Below, piece after piece: positions 9,267 through 17,026 of a DNA stretch of 64,000 nt. The notes beneath the pieces are model-generated. The model searched no databases. It was not told the origin of the DNA and worked only from the letters and a program-made list of their open reading frames with translations. The first letter of the stretch is position 1, and each line of letters begins with the position of its first letter. Origin of the DNA: an uncultured Prevotellaceae bacterium. GTDB lineage: Bacteria > Bacteroidota > Bacteroidia > Bacteroidales > Bacteroidaceae. Location of the stretch: NCBI GenBank assembly GCA_902768785.1, contig CACXMM010000004.1, positions 35,998 through 99,997 of the forward strand, read 5' to 3'. A program made the translations under genes and the position numbers.

Positions 9267-10099
9267 ATACAAAAGACTTATTGTTGCTTGCGGAGAAGAA
9301 CCGTAAGCGTTTGGTGGAAGTGGTGTATCGTGCCAAGGCAGGACACATCGGCGGTGACCTGTCGTGCCTGAACGTGATGACAGCCCTCTATTTCGAGGTG
9401 ATGAGGAACCTCGACCCCACACAGCCTAAGAACCCTTCGCGTGACCGTTTTGTGCTGAGCAAAGGACATTGTGTGGAAGCTCTTTATGTTACCCTCGAGG
9501 CTAAGGGATTCTTGAAGCCTGAAGTGTTGGACACCCTAGGACAATTCGGTTCAATCCTCTCGGGACATCCCACGATCGAGGTGCCGGGCATCGAAGTGAA
9601 CTCCGGAGCCTTAGGTCATGGTTTGAGTATCGGTACGGGGATGGCGATTGCCGCTAAGATGGACCAAAAAGACTATCGTACCTTTGTGCTGATGGGTGAT
9701 GGTGAGCAGGGTGAGGGTAGTATCTATGAGGCTGCCATGGCTTGTAATCGTTATCATCTTGACAACCTTGTGGCGATTATTGACAGGAACCACCTGCAGA
9801 TCAGTGGCAACACCGAGGACGTGATGCCGATAGACAGCATCCGGGATCGATGGACGGCCTTTGGCTGGGACGTGAAGGAGATGAATGGCGACTGCATGGA
9901 GGATATCCTGAAGACCTTTGCTTCAATTGACTATTTCAATGGGAAGCCGCACCTGCTGATTTCCGAAACAACGAAGGGCAAGGGAGTAAGTTTTATGGAA
10001 GGTATTGCCAAGTGGCATCATGGCGTGCTGAATGAGGAGCAGTGTAAAGAGGCCGTAGCAGAGATCGAGGCGAGGATTAAGGATTTAGAATCGAGATAA
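9263..10099 (+). CDS. Transketolase, N-terminal (TPP-binding) subunit
   Basis: A 278-residue half transketolase. AKAGHIGGDLSCLN near residue 25 carries the conserved His, GHGLSIGTGMAIAAK follows, and GDGEQGEGSIYEAAMACNRYHLDNLVAIIDRN is the thiamine-diphosphate/Mg motif. Split transketolases transfer a two-carbon ketol unit; specialised ones act in apulose-4-phosphate or sulfo-sugar catabolism rather than in the pentose phosphate path. Its partner is the next gene, and kinases and an isomerase lie nearby, which points to a dedicated catabolic role here. Confidence 0.9.
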   Translation: MNTKDLLLLAEKNRKRLVEVVYRAKAGHIGGDLSCLNVMTALYFEVMRNLDPTQPKNPSRDRFVLSKGHCVEALYVTLEAKGFLKPEVLDTLGQFGSILSGHPTIEVPGIEVNSGALGHGLSIGTGMAIAAKMDQKDYRTFVLMGDGEQGEGSIYEAAMACNRYHLDNLVAIIDRNHLQISGNTEDVMPIDSIRDRWTAFGWDVKEMNGDCMEDILKTFASIDYFNGKPHLLISETTKGKGVSFMEGIAKWHHGVLNEEQCKEAVAEIEARIKDLESR

Positions 10100-10103
10100 G
10101 AAA

Positions 10104-10186
10104 ATTCGATATGCCGAAATATCGATATAACGGTATATCGATTTTCGAAATAACGAAATAACGATAAATCGAAAAAAGAAATAACG
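10104..10186. repeat. 8-bp degenerate tandem array (CG + six A/T) filling a linker
   Basis: CG dinucleotides recur nearly every 8 bp, each followed by six mostly A/T bases (CGATATGC, CGAAATAT, CGATATAA, CGGTATAT and so on). One step is 7 bp and one 15 bp. The array fills the whole linker between the two transketolase subunit genes. Confidence 0.85.
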
Positions 10187-11113
10187 ATGAAAAATATGAT
10201 TGCTTGTAGAAAACAATTCACCGACACGTTGCTGGAACTGGCACGTGAGGACAAAGATATCATCGCTGTAACCACGGATGCCCGTGGCTCTGTGACCTTG
10301 GGCGACTATGCCAATGCGTTGCCAGAGCAGTTCGTGGAATGCGGTATCGCAGAACAGGATGCGGTAGGAATCTCTGCAGGTCTCGCCCACTCTGGCAAGA
10401 AAGTGTTCTGCTGCGGTCCCGCCTGCTTCTATGTGGCACGTTCCCTGGAACAGGTGAAGGTTGATCTGGCATACTCAGAGAATCCTGTCACCATCCTTGG
10501 TGTATCAGGTGGTGTCGCCTATGGCGCATTAGGTGCCACCCATCACTCGTTGCACGATATCGCCGTGCTGCGTACTTTTCCTGGTATGACAGTCTGTCTG
10601 CCCTCCGACTGGCGTTTCACCAAGAAACTCGTGAAACTGCTCGTCGACTACGATAAGCCATGTTATGTCCGTGTTGGACGTGCCGCCGTACCTGATGTCT
10701 ATGCGGACGACAACTTCGAGGTGATTCCCGGTAAGGCAATCACCGTACTGGATGGTAATGATATCACTATCGTAGCTGCCGGCGAGACTGTTTTCCACGC
10801 TTGGCAGGCTGGTTTGCAACTAAAAGAGAAAGGTATTAACGCCAGGGTCCTCGACTGTTCATGGATCAAGCCTTTCGACACAGAGGCAATCCTGAAAGCT
10901 GCCAAGGAGACAGGTCGTTTCGTCACCGTTGAGGAGCATAGTCAGTTTGGTGGATTGGGTGCGATGGTCTGTGAGACTATCAGTGAGCATCCTGTACCCG
11001 TCCGCATCCTCGGTATCCCTGACGAGAATGTCGTACATGGCACGAACGCTGAGATTTTCCACCACTACGGACTCGATGCCGAAGGCATTGTAAAGGCAAT
11101 AATGAATCTATAA
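10187..11113 (+). CDS. Transketolase, C-terminal subunit
   Basis: A 308-residue partner of the preceding gene, with the pyrimidine-binding and C-terminal transketolase domains. FVECGIAEQDAVGISAGLAHSGKKVF contains the conserved Glu that activates thiamine diphosphate; HHSLHDIAVLRTFPGM and YVRVGRA follow, and the C-terminal domain holds VLDCSWIKPFDTEAIL and VEEHSQFGGLGAMV. The start codon follows the 8-bp array directly. Confidence 0.92.
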   Translation: MKNMIACRKQFTDTLLELAREDKDIIAVTTDARGSVTLGDYANALPEQFVECGIAEQDAVGISAGLAHSGKKVFCCGPACFYVARSLEQVKVDLAYSENPVTILGVSGGVAYGALGATHHSLHDIAVLRTFPGMTVCLPSDWRFTKKLVKLLVDYDKPCYVRVGRAAVPDVYADDNFEVIPGKAITVLDGNDITIVAAGETVFHAWQAGLQLKEKGINARVLDCSWIKPFDTEAILKAAKETGRFVTVEEHSQFGGLGAMVCETISEHPVPVRILGIPDENVVHGTNAEIFHHYGLDAEGIVKAIMNL

Positions 11114-11158
11114 TCACTATAGCAGCTATAGAAACTATAGCAACTATAATCAATAACT
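11114..11158. repeat. 9-bp degenerate tandem array (nnnCTATAG) in an operon linker
   Basis: Units such as CAGCTATAG, AAACTATAG and CAACTATAA follow each other at about 9-bp steps between the transketolase C-subunit and the DUF1537 kinase gene. Confidence 0.75.
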
Positions 11159-11161
11159 CCT

Positions 11162-12388
11162 ATGCCCACACGCTTAGTTGTCCTTGACGATGACCCGACA
11201 GGTATACAGACCGTTCATGGCTGTCTGCTGATTACCCAATGGGATGAGGAAAGCGTCAGACTCGCTTTTGAGGATGACGTGCCCTTCTTCTATATCCTCA
11301 CCAATACCCGTGCAATGACACGGGAGGAGGCTGCAAAGGTGACTCGCGAGGCAATGGAGATGGTCATCCATGTCAATAAGGACTATGGCTACCGCCTCAT
11401 CGTGGTGAGCCGCAGCGACAGTTGTCTGCGTGGTCACTTCCCTTTGGAGACGGATGTCATCCGCGACTGTCTGGTACGCCACGGTGTCACCGTGTCACCC
11501 AAGACTCCCTTCTGTCCCGCCTTCATCGAGGCTGGACGCGTCACTATTGACGGAGTCCATTATATGAAAGACGGGGACATGGTGATTCCTGTCAGTGAGA
11601 CGGAATTTGCCCAAGATAATGTCTTCGCCTACCACACCAGTGTGCTGCATGACTATATCCGTGAGAAGGGTGCCAATCCCGACGACTACGAGATTGTCAG
11701 TGCCCAGAGTTATGAAGAGCTCAGGGAGTGGTGGGAAGCGTCTGAATATTCCGAAAACTCCGAGAACTCTGACGCTATCGTCATTCGCTCGTCATCATCA
11801 CTGCCCAAGGCGATTGCCAGTATCCCTGACATTCCCCTGCTAGACCACAGTATCCTCAAACAATCATCAAACGCCAGTCATCAGACTGTCCCCCTCTTCA
11901 TCGTTGGCTCGCATGTCCAGAAGACGACCAGACAGTTGGAATGTCTGTTGGCAACAGAGGGTACCTGCGGTATCGAACTCTACGTACAACGTATTCTCGA
12001 TGACGCGGAGACACTGATGAGGGAAACGCAACAGGTAATCCGACAGGTGGTGGATGAACACCTGACACCTGTGGTGTACACCTCCCGTCAGGAGATCCGA
12101 CGAGAGGATGCCAACCAGCGGCAACACCTCGGACAACAGGTCAGCGACTTCCTCGTGGATATCGTTCGCCAACTGTCCTATACTCCCTCCTATCTCGTAG
12201 CGAAAGGAGGGATTACGTCACACGACATCCTGACACACGGACTGAATATCAAGTCGGCACGGGTCTTAGGACAAATCGTGAACAGTGTACCATGTATCAT
12301 GACCAAGGACTTCCCCTACATCATCTTCCCGGGTAATGTAGGCAATGAGGAATCACTCAAAGAAGTATATCTCAAGTTAAAGGGTTAG
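11162..12388 (+). CDS. DUF1537 four-carbon/acid-sugar kinase family protein
   Basis: The 408-residue protein has the family signature LDDDPTGIQTVHG at the N-terminus (the acid-sugar-binding domain) and VAKGGITSHDILTHGL and FPGNVGNEESL near the C-terminus (nucleotide-binding domain). DUF1537 members phosphorylate threonate, erythronate, 3-oxo-tetronates or 3-oxo-isoapionate. The inserted segment SEYSENSENSD (11729-11773) comes from a 9-bp repeat and sits between the domains. The last codons and stop are part of a 32-bp palindrome. It is the last gene of the plus-strand operon. Confidence 0.9.
   Translation: MPTRLVVLDDDPTGIQTVHGCLLITQWDEESVRLAFEDDVPFFYILTNTRAMTREEAAKVTREAMEMVIHVNKDYGYRLIVVSRSDSCLRGHFPLETDVIRDCLVRHGVTVSPKTPFCPAFIEAGRVTIDGVHYMKDGDMVIPVSETEFAQDNVFAYHTSVLHDYIREKGANPDDYEIVSAQSYEELREWWEASEYSENSENSDAIVIRSSSSLPKAIASIPDIPLLDHSILKQSSNASHQTVPLFIVGSHVQKTTRQLECLLATEGTCGIELYVQRILDDAETLMRETQQVIRQVVDEHLTPVVYTSRQEIRREDANQRQHLGQQVSDFLVDIVRQLSYTPSYLVAKGGITSHDILTHGLNIKSARVLGQIVNSVPCIMTKDFPYIIFPGNVGNEESLKEVYLKLKG
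11729..11773 (+). repeat. In-frame 9-bp repeat within the DUF1537 kinase gene
   Basis: TCTGAATAT, TCCGAAAAC, TCCGAGAAC, TCTGACGCT encode SEY/SEN/SEN/SDA. A 9-bp step keeps the reading frame. Confidence 0.65.
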
Positions 12389-12408
12389 GCGATCGCCTAA
12401 CCCTTTAA
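12377..12408. terminator. 32-bp perfect palindrome, bidirectional terminator between convergent operons
   Basis: Both halves (16 bp each) are exact reverse complements; the left end reads TTAAAGGGTTAGGCGA. The TAG stop of the DUF1537 gene lies inside it and the MFS gene ends 25 bp away on the other strand. Terminal A and T runs on both sides suit a terminator working in both directions. Confidence 0.8.
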
Positions 12409-12441
12409 CTTTCATCTTTCATCTCTCATCTCTCATCTCTC
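12406..12441. repeat. 7-bp tandem array (TCATCTC type) at the MFS gene end
   Basis: TTTCATC, TTTCATC, TCTCATC, TCTCATC, TCTCATC, TCTCAAC run with a 7-bp step. The array forms the stop codon and last codons of the minus-strand transporter. Confidence 0.8.
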
Positions 12442-13653
12442 AACAATCGGCTTCTCCGGATTGATGAAGGCAAAGAGTACCGCACTGATGATCAGCATCA
12501 CGGCAATCATATACAACGGCAGGTTATAATTACCCGACTGCTGCACCAGTTCTCCGAAAAGGATACCACAGCAGAAGCCTCCGATATTCCCGGCGGTATT
12601 CATCGCACCACTGACCGTTCCCGCATGACGCTTGCCTAAGTCGATACATAAAGCCCATGCAGAGGGCAGCATCAGGTCGAAGATACCGAAGCATAACGAC
12701 AGGAAAACAAAGACTGCCATCTTACCAGGGATGAAAGCGGCAAGGAACATACATATCGCAGAGACGGCAAGGGACGTGGATCCTAATGCCTTACGTCCTA
12801 TCTTGATCCCATAACGCTGGGTGAGACGGTCTGTCAGGTGACCTCCTGCGATATTACCTATCATACTCATGATAAACGGTACGGCAACGGCATAGGTCAG
12901 TTCTGTCTTGTCGAAGCCACGCCCTAATTCCATGAAGGTGGGAAACCAGGAGAAGAAGAACCAGGAGCCGAAAGCATAGAAGAAATACATGCCGCAGATC
13001 AACCAGAACTGACGGTTGCACAGGATGGAGGACCAGGGGAGACGGGGCTTTTCTGTATCTATAGTATCTATAGTGACTATAGTTCCTATAGTACCTATAG
13101 TGTCTTTATAGTAGAGCCACCATACAATAGCCCAGATGATGCCTAAGGCACCTAATAGATAAAAGGCAGCGCGCCAGCCCACCGTCATCATTACGGGAAT
13201 CACCACAAATGGGGTCAAGGCACCGCCCATACGACTGGCTGCCCAGACATAGCCTTGTGCCTTACCTACCTCATCTTTCTCAAACCAGCGACTGATGACA
13301 CCTGTGCTACAAGGTGAGGATCCTGCCTCGCCGATACCGAACATGAAACGGATGACCAACAGGGACATCAGTCCACCTGCCATTCCCGTAAAGGCGGTAA
13401 AGGCAGACCACCAGATAACGATGGCGGCAAGAATGCTACGATGTCCGAAACGGTCGCCCAAGGCTCCCATAGGGATCTGCATCAGACCATAGGACAGGAT
13501 AAAGGCACTCTGTACCCATCCCCACTGGGCTGGTGACAGGTTAAGGTCGTGCATGATGCTCGATCCCGCCACACTGATATTGATACGGTCGAGGAAAGTG
13601 ACCATGCCCAGAATGACGAGCATGGTGAGGATGACGTTCTTCCTTTTCATCAT
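12433..13653 (-). CDS. MFS transporter, anion:cation symporter (sugar-acid) type
   Basis: The 406-residue protein has about 12 hydrophobic segments. The start MLVILGMVTFLDRINISVAG and the loop motif GALGDRFGHRS are typical of the ACS branch that imports hexuronates, glucarate and related acids. The central cytoplasmic loop between helices 6 and 7 contains IGTIGTIVTIDTIDT, encoded by a 9-bp tandem array. It is the last gene of the minus-strand catabolic operon and is the only inner-membrane transporter of the locus. Confidence 0.92.
   Translation of the reverse strand: MMKRKNVILTMLVILGMVTFLDRINISVAGSSIMHDLNLSPAQWGWVQSAFILSYGLMQIPMGALGDRFGHRSILAAIVIWWSAFTAFTGMAGGLMSLLVIRFMFGIGEAGSSPCSTGVISRWFEKDEVGKAQGYVWAASRMGGALTPFVVIPVMMTVGWRAAFYLLGALGIIWAIVWWLYYKDTIGTIGTIVTIDTIDTEKPRLPWSSILCNRQFWLICGMYFFYAFGSWFFFSWFPTFMELGRGFDKTELTYAVAVPFIMSMIGNIAGGHLTDRLTQRYGIKIGRKALGSTSLAVSAICMFLAAFIPGKMAVFVFLSLCFGIFDLMLPSAWALCIDLGKRHAGTVSGAMNTAGNIGGFCCGILFGELVQQSGNYNLPLYMIAVMLIISAVLFAFINPEKPIVER
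13053..13111 (-). repeat. In-frame 9-bp array (CTATAGTnn) inside the MFS gene
   Basis: Six 9-bp units with a CTATAG core lie in the central loop of the transporter. The same core forms the linker arrays at 11114-11158 and 13661-13700. Confidence 0.85.
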
Positions 13654-13660
13654 AATAATA

Positions 13661-13700
13661 GGAACTATAGTAACTATAGAGACTATAGAGTCTATAGTCC
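13661..13700. repeat. 9-bp CTATAG array in the racemase-MFS linker
   Basis: GGAACTATAG, TAACTATAG, AGACTATAG, AGTCTATAG run with a 9-bp step. The TAG stop of the racemase-like gene (13694-13692) is part of one unit, and the array fills the linker up to the MFS start. Confidence 0.85.
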
Positions 13701-14348
13701 CAGGAACTTACGCAAGCCCTTCACACCAAGGACAGGACTGGAGAGCACTGGTTTACCGGTCAATTCGCTGAGACGCTGCTCCATCCGTGCCATCGAGCCC
13801 TGGGCTAGAACAAACATATCAACCTGTGAGACAATACGTAGTGCCGCCTCTGCAATCAGACGGTCATGGGTCTCCCCGTCACCACTCTGTCCTGCAGCAA
13901 AAGCACCGTCGGCAAGTCCTTCCACCAAGGTCACCTCACGACCAGCCTTCTTTGCCTCGTTACGTAACAGACGGCAAGTAGGATCGAGGGTGGTTGGTAA
14001 GGTGGAGATGACACCGATGCGGTCGTAGTTACCCACTGCCTCCGCAGCCATTGGCTGGTCGATACGGAATACAGGGATGCGGGCATATAGGTTGCCATAG
14101 TCGGCGATATCACCAACACTGGAACAGGTATTAAACACCACATCGGCTCCAGCGTCAGCTGCTCCGTTATAATAAGATAACAGACGGCGACGCACGGCAT
14201 TCGTCACTTGGTTTTTGGCAATGACCTCCTTGATCAGTGACGAGTCGGCGATATGGTTTACATTCACTTCAGGAAGATACTCCTGGAAAATCTTCGTCAA
14301 AGGCTCCACCAGAGCCATGGCGGTGTGTACACATACTACGTGAATCAT
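13692..14348 (-). CDS. Asp/Glu racemase superfamily protein
   Basis: The 218-residue protein matches the aspartate/glutamate/hydantoin racemase fold: IHVVCVHTAMALVEPL at the start, DVVFNTCSSVGDIAD with one catalytic-type Cys near residue 75, and VISTLPTTLDPTCRLL. The second half, where racemases carry another Cys, reads FVLAQGSMARME and has none. With only one of the two acid/base cysteines it is unlikely to be a normal racemase; related folds act as isomerases, decarboxylases or lactonase-like enzymes. It lies 4 bp downstream of the FGGY kinase gene. Confidence 0.8.
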   Translation of the reverse strand: MIHVVCVHTAMALVEPLTKIFQEYLPEVNVNHIADSSLIKEVIAKNQVTNAVRRRLLSYYNGAADAGADVVFNTCSSVGDIADYGNLYARIPVFRIDQPMAAEAVGNYDRIGVISTLPTTLDPTCRLLRNEAKKAGREVTLVEGLADGAFAAGQSGDGETHDRLIAEAALRIVSQVDMFVLAQGSMARMEQRLSELTGKPVLSSPVLGVKGLRKFLGL

Positions 14349-14352
14349 ATCT

Positions 14353-15858
14353 TTAACTCTTGGTAATCAATTGATTTACTGCTTTACGCCAACCGTCATA
14401 AAGTGCTGATAGCTGTTGACTGTTAGCTGTTGGCTGATAGGTTTCTGTCACTTTACGCAGTCCGATGACCTCATCGAACGACTTCCAGAGTCCACGGGCA
14501 AAACCATTCATGATGACGGCACCGAGGGCGGAAGCATCATCGACCTCCGTGCAGACGACAGGTGTTTCCAACATGTCTGCCTGGAACTGCATAAGGAACT
14601 TGTTCTTCGTCGGTCCACCATCGGCACATATCTCACTGAGTCTGCCTCCCGTGGCACGTGCCATCACATCCACCAGATCCTTGATCTGATAAGCGATACT
14701 CTCCAGGGCTGCACGGAGGAAATGTGCCTTCGTCGTGGCAAAGGTGAGTCCAAAGACTGCACCCTTCACCCCACTCTGCCACCATGGGGCTCCCAGTCCT
14801 GAGAAAGCTGGAACGATATACACACCTCCATTGTCCTCGACACTGGTAGCTAACGCCTCCATCTCCGAGGGATGACCAACTAGCTGCAACTGGTCGGCGA
14901 TCCATTTCAGGGTGGCACCTGTACTATAGATATTACCCTCAAAACCGTAATATACCTTACCGAAGGCAGAGAATCCCACGCTCGTCACCAGTCCCTCGGG
15001 GGCTGTCTGCGGCTCCTCACCGATATTCACCATCACGCTGGAACCTGTACCGTACGTCACCTTACCCGAGCCTTTGGTGAAACACATCTGTCCGACGAGG
15101 GCACCATGACTGTCACCCAACACGCCGGCAATAGGAATCGGCTGGGGGAAGATACCTTCCACCGTCGTCTCTCCATAGACGGCATCACAAGGAAGGACGT
15201 CTGCCATCATACTACGAGGAATCCCGAACAACTTCAACAGGTCGTCATCCCAGTCCATCGTGTGGATATTAAAGAGCATCGTACGGGAAGCATTGGTATG
15301 GTCGGTGGCAAAGGACTTTCCCCCTGTGAGTTTCCAGATGAGCCATGTCTCGATGGTTCCCATCAGCAACTCCCCACGGTTGGCGGCATCCTTTGCTCCC
15401 TCGATGTTATCTAACAGCCATTTCACCCCCGAGGCGGAGAAGTTAGGGTCGATCAGCAGACCGCTCTTTGCCGTCACTTGACGGGTATAACCCAGTTCCT
15501 TCAGTTCACGACAGAGTTCCGCACCACGGGTGTCCTGCCATACGACAGCATGGGCAATGGGTTTACCTGTCTGCTTGTTCCACACGACTGCCGTCTCACG
15601 CTGGTTGGTGATGGCGAGACTCCATTGAACATTCGATGATGAATGGTCAATGGTCAATGAGGAATGGTCCATGAGCTGGCGGATAGCCTCCACCATATTC
15701 TGATAGATCTCCTCTGCGTCATGCTCTACCCATCCCGTCTGGGGATAGTACTGATGATGATCAACATTGGTACGTCCTATCATGTGACACTGCTCGTCAA
15801 ACAACAATGCCTTGGTGGACGAGGTGCTCTGGTCAATTGCGATGATGTATTGTTTCAT
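14353..15858 (-). CDS. FGGY family carbohydrate kinase, glycerol-kinase-like with altered pocket
   Basis: A 501-residue kinase closely resembling GlpK: IDQSTSSTKALLF (phosphate binding), NQRETA (Arg87, Glu88), NASRTMLFNIHTMDWDD, TYGTGSSVMVN. Two glycerol-contacting residues of GlpK differ: DPYF is DPNF (Asn139), and GDQQAAL is GDSHGAL (Asp249 kept, Gln replaced by Ser250). The substrate is therefore probably a larger or branched polyol or ketose rather than glycerol. The segments MDHSSLTIDHSSSN (from residue 63) and TANSQQLSAL near the end look like repeat-derived insertions. Upstream lies an 8-bp array, then BKACE. Confidence 0.88.
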   Translation of the reverse strand: MKQYIIAIDQSTSSTKALLFDEQCHMIGRTNVDHHQYYPQTGWVEHDAEEIYQNMVEAIRQLMDHSSLTIDHSSSNVQWSLAITNQRETAVVWNKQTGKPIAHAVVWQDTRGAELCRELKELGYTRQVTAKSGLLIDPNFSASGVKWLLDNIEGAKDAANRGELLMGTIETWLIWKLTGGKSFATDHTNASRTMLFNIHTMDWDDDLLKLFGIPRSMMADVLPCDAVYGETTVEGIFPQPIPIAGVLGDSHGALVGQMCFTKGSGKVTYGTGSSVMVNIGEEPQTAPEGLVTSVGFSAFGKVYYGFEGNIYSTGATLKWIADQLQLVGHPSEMEALATSVEDNGGVYIVPAFSGLGAPWWQSGVKGAVFGLTFATTKAHFLRAALESIAYQIKDLVDVMARATGGRLSEICADGGPTKNKFLMQFQADMLETPVVCTEVDDASALGAVIMNGFARGLWKSFDEVIGLRKVTETYQPTANSQQLSALYDGWRKAVNQLITKS

Positions 15859-15861
15859 TTT

Positions 15862-15965
15862 ATTCGTTATTTCGGTATATCGTTATTTCGGTATATCGGT
15901 ATATCGATATATCGTTATTTCGATATTTCGATATTTCGGCATATCGGTATATCGATATTTCGATT
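15862..15965. repeat. 8-bp degenerate tandem array (CGNTATNT), about 13 units
   Basis: Units CGTTATTT, CGGTATAT, CGATATAT, CGATATTT, CGGCATAT follow each other with a strict 8-bp step. The array fills the linker between the BKACE and FGGY kinase genes of the minus-strand operon. Confidence 0.9.
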
Positions 15966-15969
15966 TCCT

Positions 15970-16803
15970 TTATTTTTTAATTATGTGTTGCATCTCTCTT
16001 GCCTCATCAGGGGTGGCGGGCTCACAGCCCATCATACGGATCAGTGCCACCAGTCGCTCTACCAGCTCGGCATTCGTATGGGCACGTTTGCCTTCGGCAT
16101 AATAGAAGCTGTCCTCGAAACCGACACGGACGGCAGAGGCTCCCATACCAATGGCACAGGCAAGCATCGAGAAATCATGCATCGAGTCGTGGGTGATACC
16201 CCAACTAGTATTCGGCTCCATCAGAGAACAGAGCATGGCGAGGTTACGACCCGTCGCCGACAGGTTGGAGGAGTTACCAGGACCCACACAGAAGTTATAG
16301 TGCATCGGACGATGGATGACCCCCTCGTCGGCAAGACGGGTGGCACACTCCACATGACTCAAATCAAAGAGTTCCATCTCTGGAACAGTATTCGTCTCAT
16401 CCAGCCGTTTTGCCCAATAACGCAGGTCTGGCATCGTATTGACATACACCGTCTCACCGAAGTTGACACTACCCATGTTCAGAGAGGCGACCTCCACCTC
16501 AGGGACATCCAGAGAGACACAACGCTCAGCGAGGGTCAGTGTGGAGAGTCCTCCTGTAGAACCCTGTATGATCATGTCTGTCTCCTTGCGGATCAGTCCG
16601 ATGGTCTGACGGAAGACATCCAACTCAAAAGTAGGATTCCCCTGCAGGTCACGGGTATGCAGATGTACCTCGCAGGCTCCTGCCTTATAACAGTTAATGG
16701 TATCCTCGGCAATCTCCTCCGGTGTCAACGGGTTCTTTACATCGTCAGGTATCACCTTTCCCACATGGCATACGGGTGCCACGGTGACAATAATCTTTCT
16801 CAT
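15970..16803 (-). CDS. Beta-keto acid cleavage enzyme (BKACE, DUF849)
   Basis: BKACE enzymes cleave a beta-keto acid with acetyl-CoA to acetoacetate and a new CoA ester, using Zn2+. From MRKIIVTVAPVCH at 16803 the protein has 277 residues, the usual length. The Zn ligands are in CEVHLHTRD near residue 44; IIQGSTGG and the C-terminal VRVGFEDSFYYAEGK with conserved Glu are present. It is the first gene of the minus-strand operon, behind two tandem promoters. A beta-keto sugar acid is a plausible substrate given the neighbouring kinase and transketolase; this is inference. Confidence 0.9.
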   Translation of the reverse strand: MRKIIVTVAPVCHVGKVIPDDVKNPLTPEEIAEDTINCYKAGACEVHLHTRDLQGNPTFELDVFRQTIGLIRKETDMIIQGSTGGLSTLTLAERCVSLDVPEVEVASLNMGSVNFGETVYVNTMPDLRYWAKRLDETNTVPEMELFDLSHVECATRLADEGVIHRPMHYNFCVGPGNSSNLSATGRNLAMLCSLMEPNTSWGITHDSMHDFSMLACAIGMGASAVRVGFEDSFYYAEGKRAHTNAELVERLVALIRMMGCEPATPDEAREMQHIIKK

Positions 16804-16837
16804 ATTCTTATTTTTGTTTGTTTTAGTCTTACAAGTA

Positions 16838-16870
16838 GCAAAGGTACGAATAAGTGAGTAGAAATCCAAA
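16838..16870 (-). promoter_or_regulatory. Proximal promoter of the BKACE operon
   Basis: TTTG (16870-16867), 20 bp, TACCTTTG (16846-16839) on the minus strand. The transcript would start about 30 bases before the BKACE ATG. Confidence 0.8.
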
Positions 16871-16912
16871 TTTTATTTGGAATTTCTCGAACGGGAGTAC
16901 TTTCGGCAACGC

Positions 16913-16944
16913 CAAAGGTACGAATAAGTGAGTAGAAATCCAAA
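16913..16944 (-). promoter_or_regulatory. Distal promoter copy of the BKACE operon (32-bp direct repeat)
   Basis: The 32 bp are identical to 16839-16870 and contain both promoter boxes with the same spacing. The copies are 74 bp apart. Confidence 0.8.
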
Positions 16945-16961
16945 AGAAAACCACACTTTTT

Positions 16962-16993
16962 TTTGGCTTTTCCCTTGATTCTTTGTATCTTTG
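16962..16993 (+). promoter_or_regulatory. Promoter of the fucose-isomerase-like gene
   Basis: TTTG (16962-16965), 20 bp, TATCTTTG (16986-16993), leaving a leader of about 27 bases. It diverges from the two BKACE promoters, so one control region could serve both directions. Confidence 0.8.
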
Positions 16994-17026
16994 TCGTCAA
17001 ATCTACTAAACAAATATTTTACACAA

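Noticed and set aside
15664-16857. 397-codon plus-strand frame across the FGGY-BKACE junction
   Set aside because: It runs antisense to two clear genes and through the 8-bp array; no motif is seen.
16991-17026. Upstream TTG start for the isomerase
   Set aside because: It lies within the promoter's -7 box, so it would not be transcribed.
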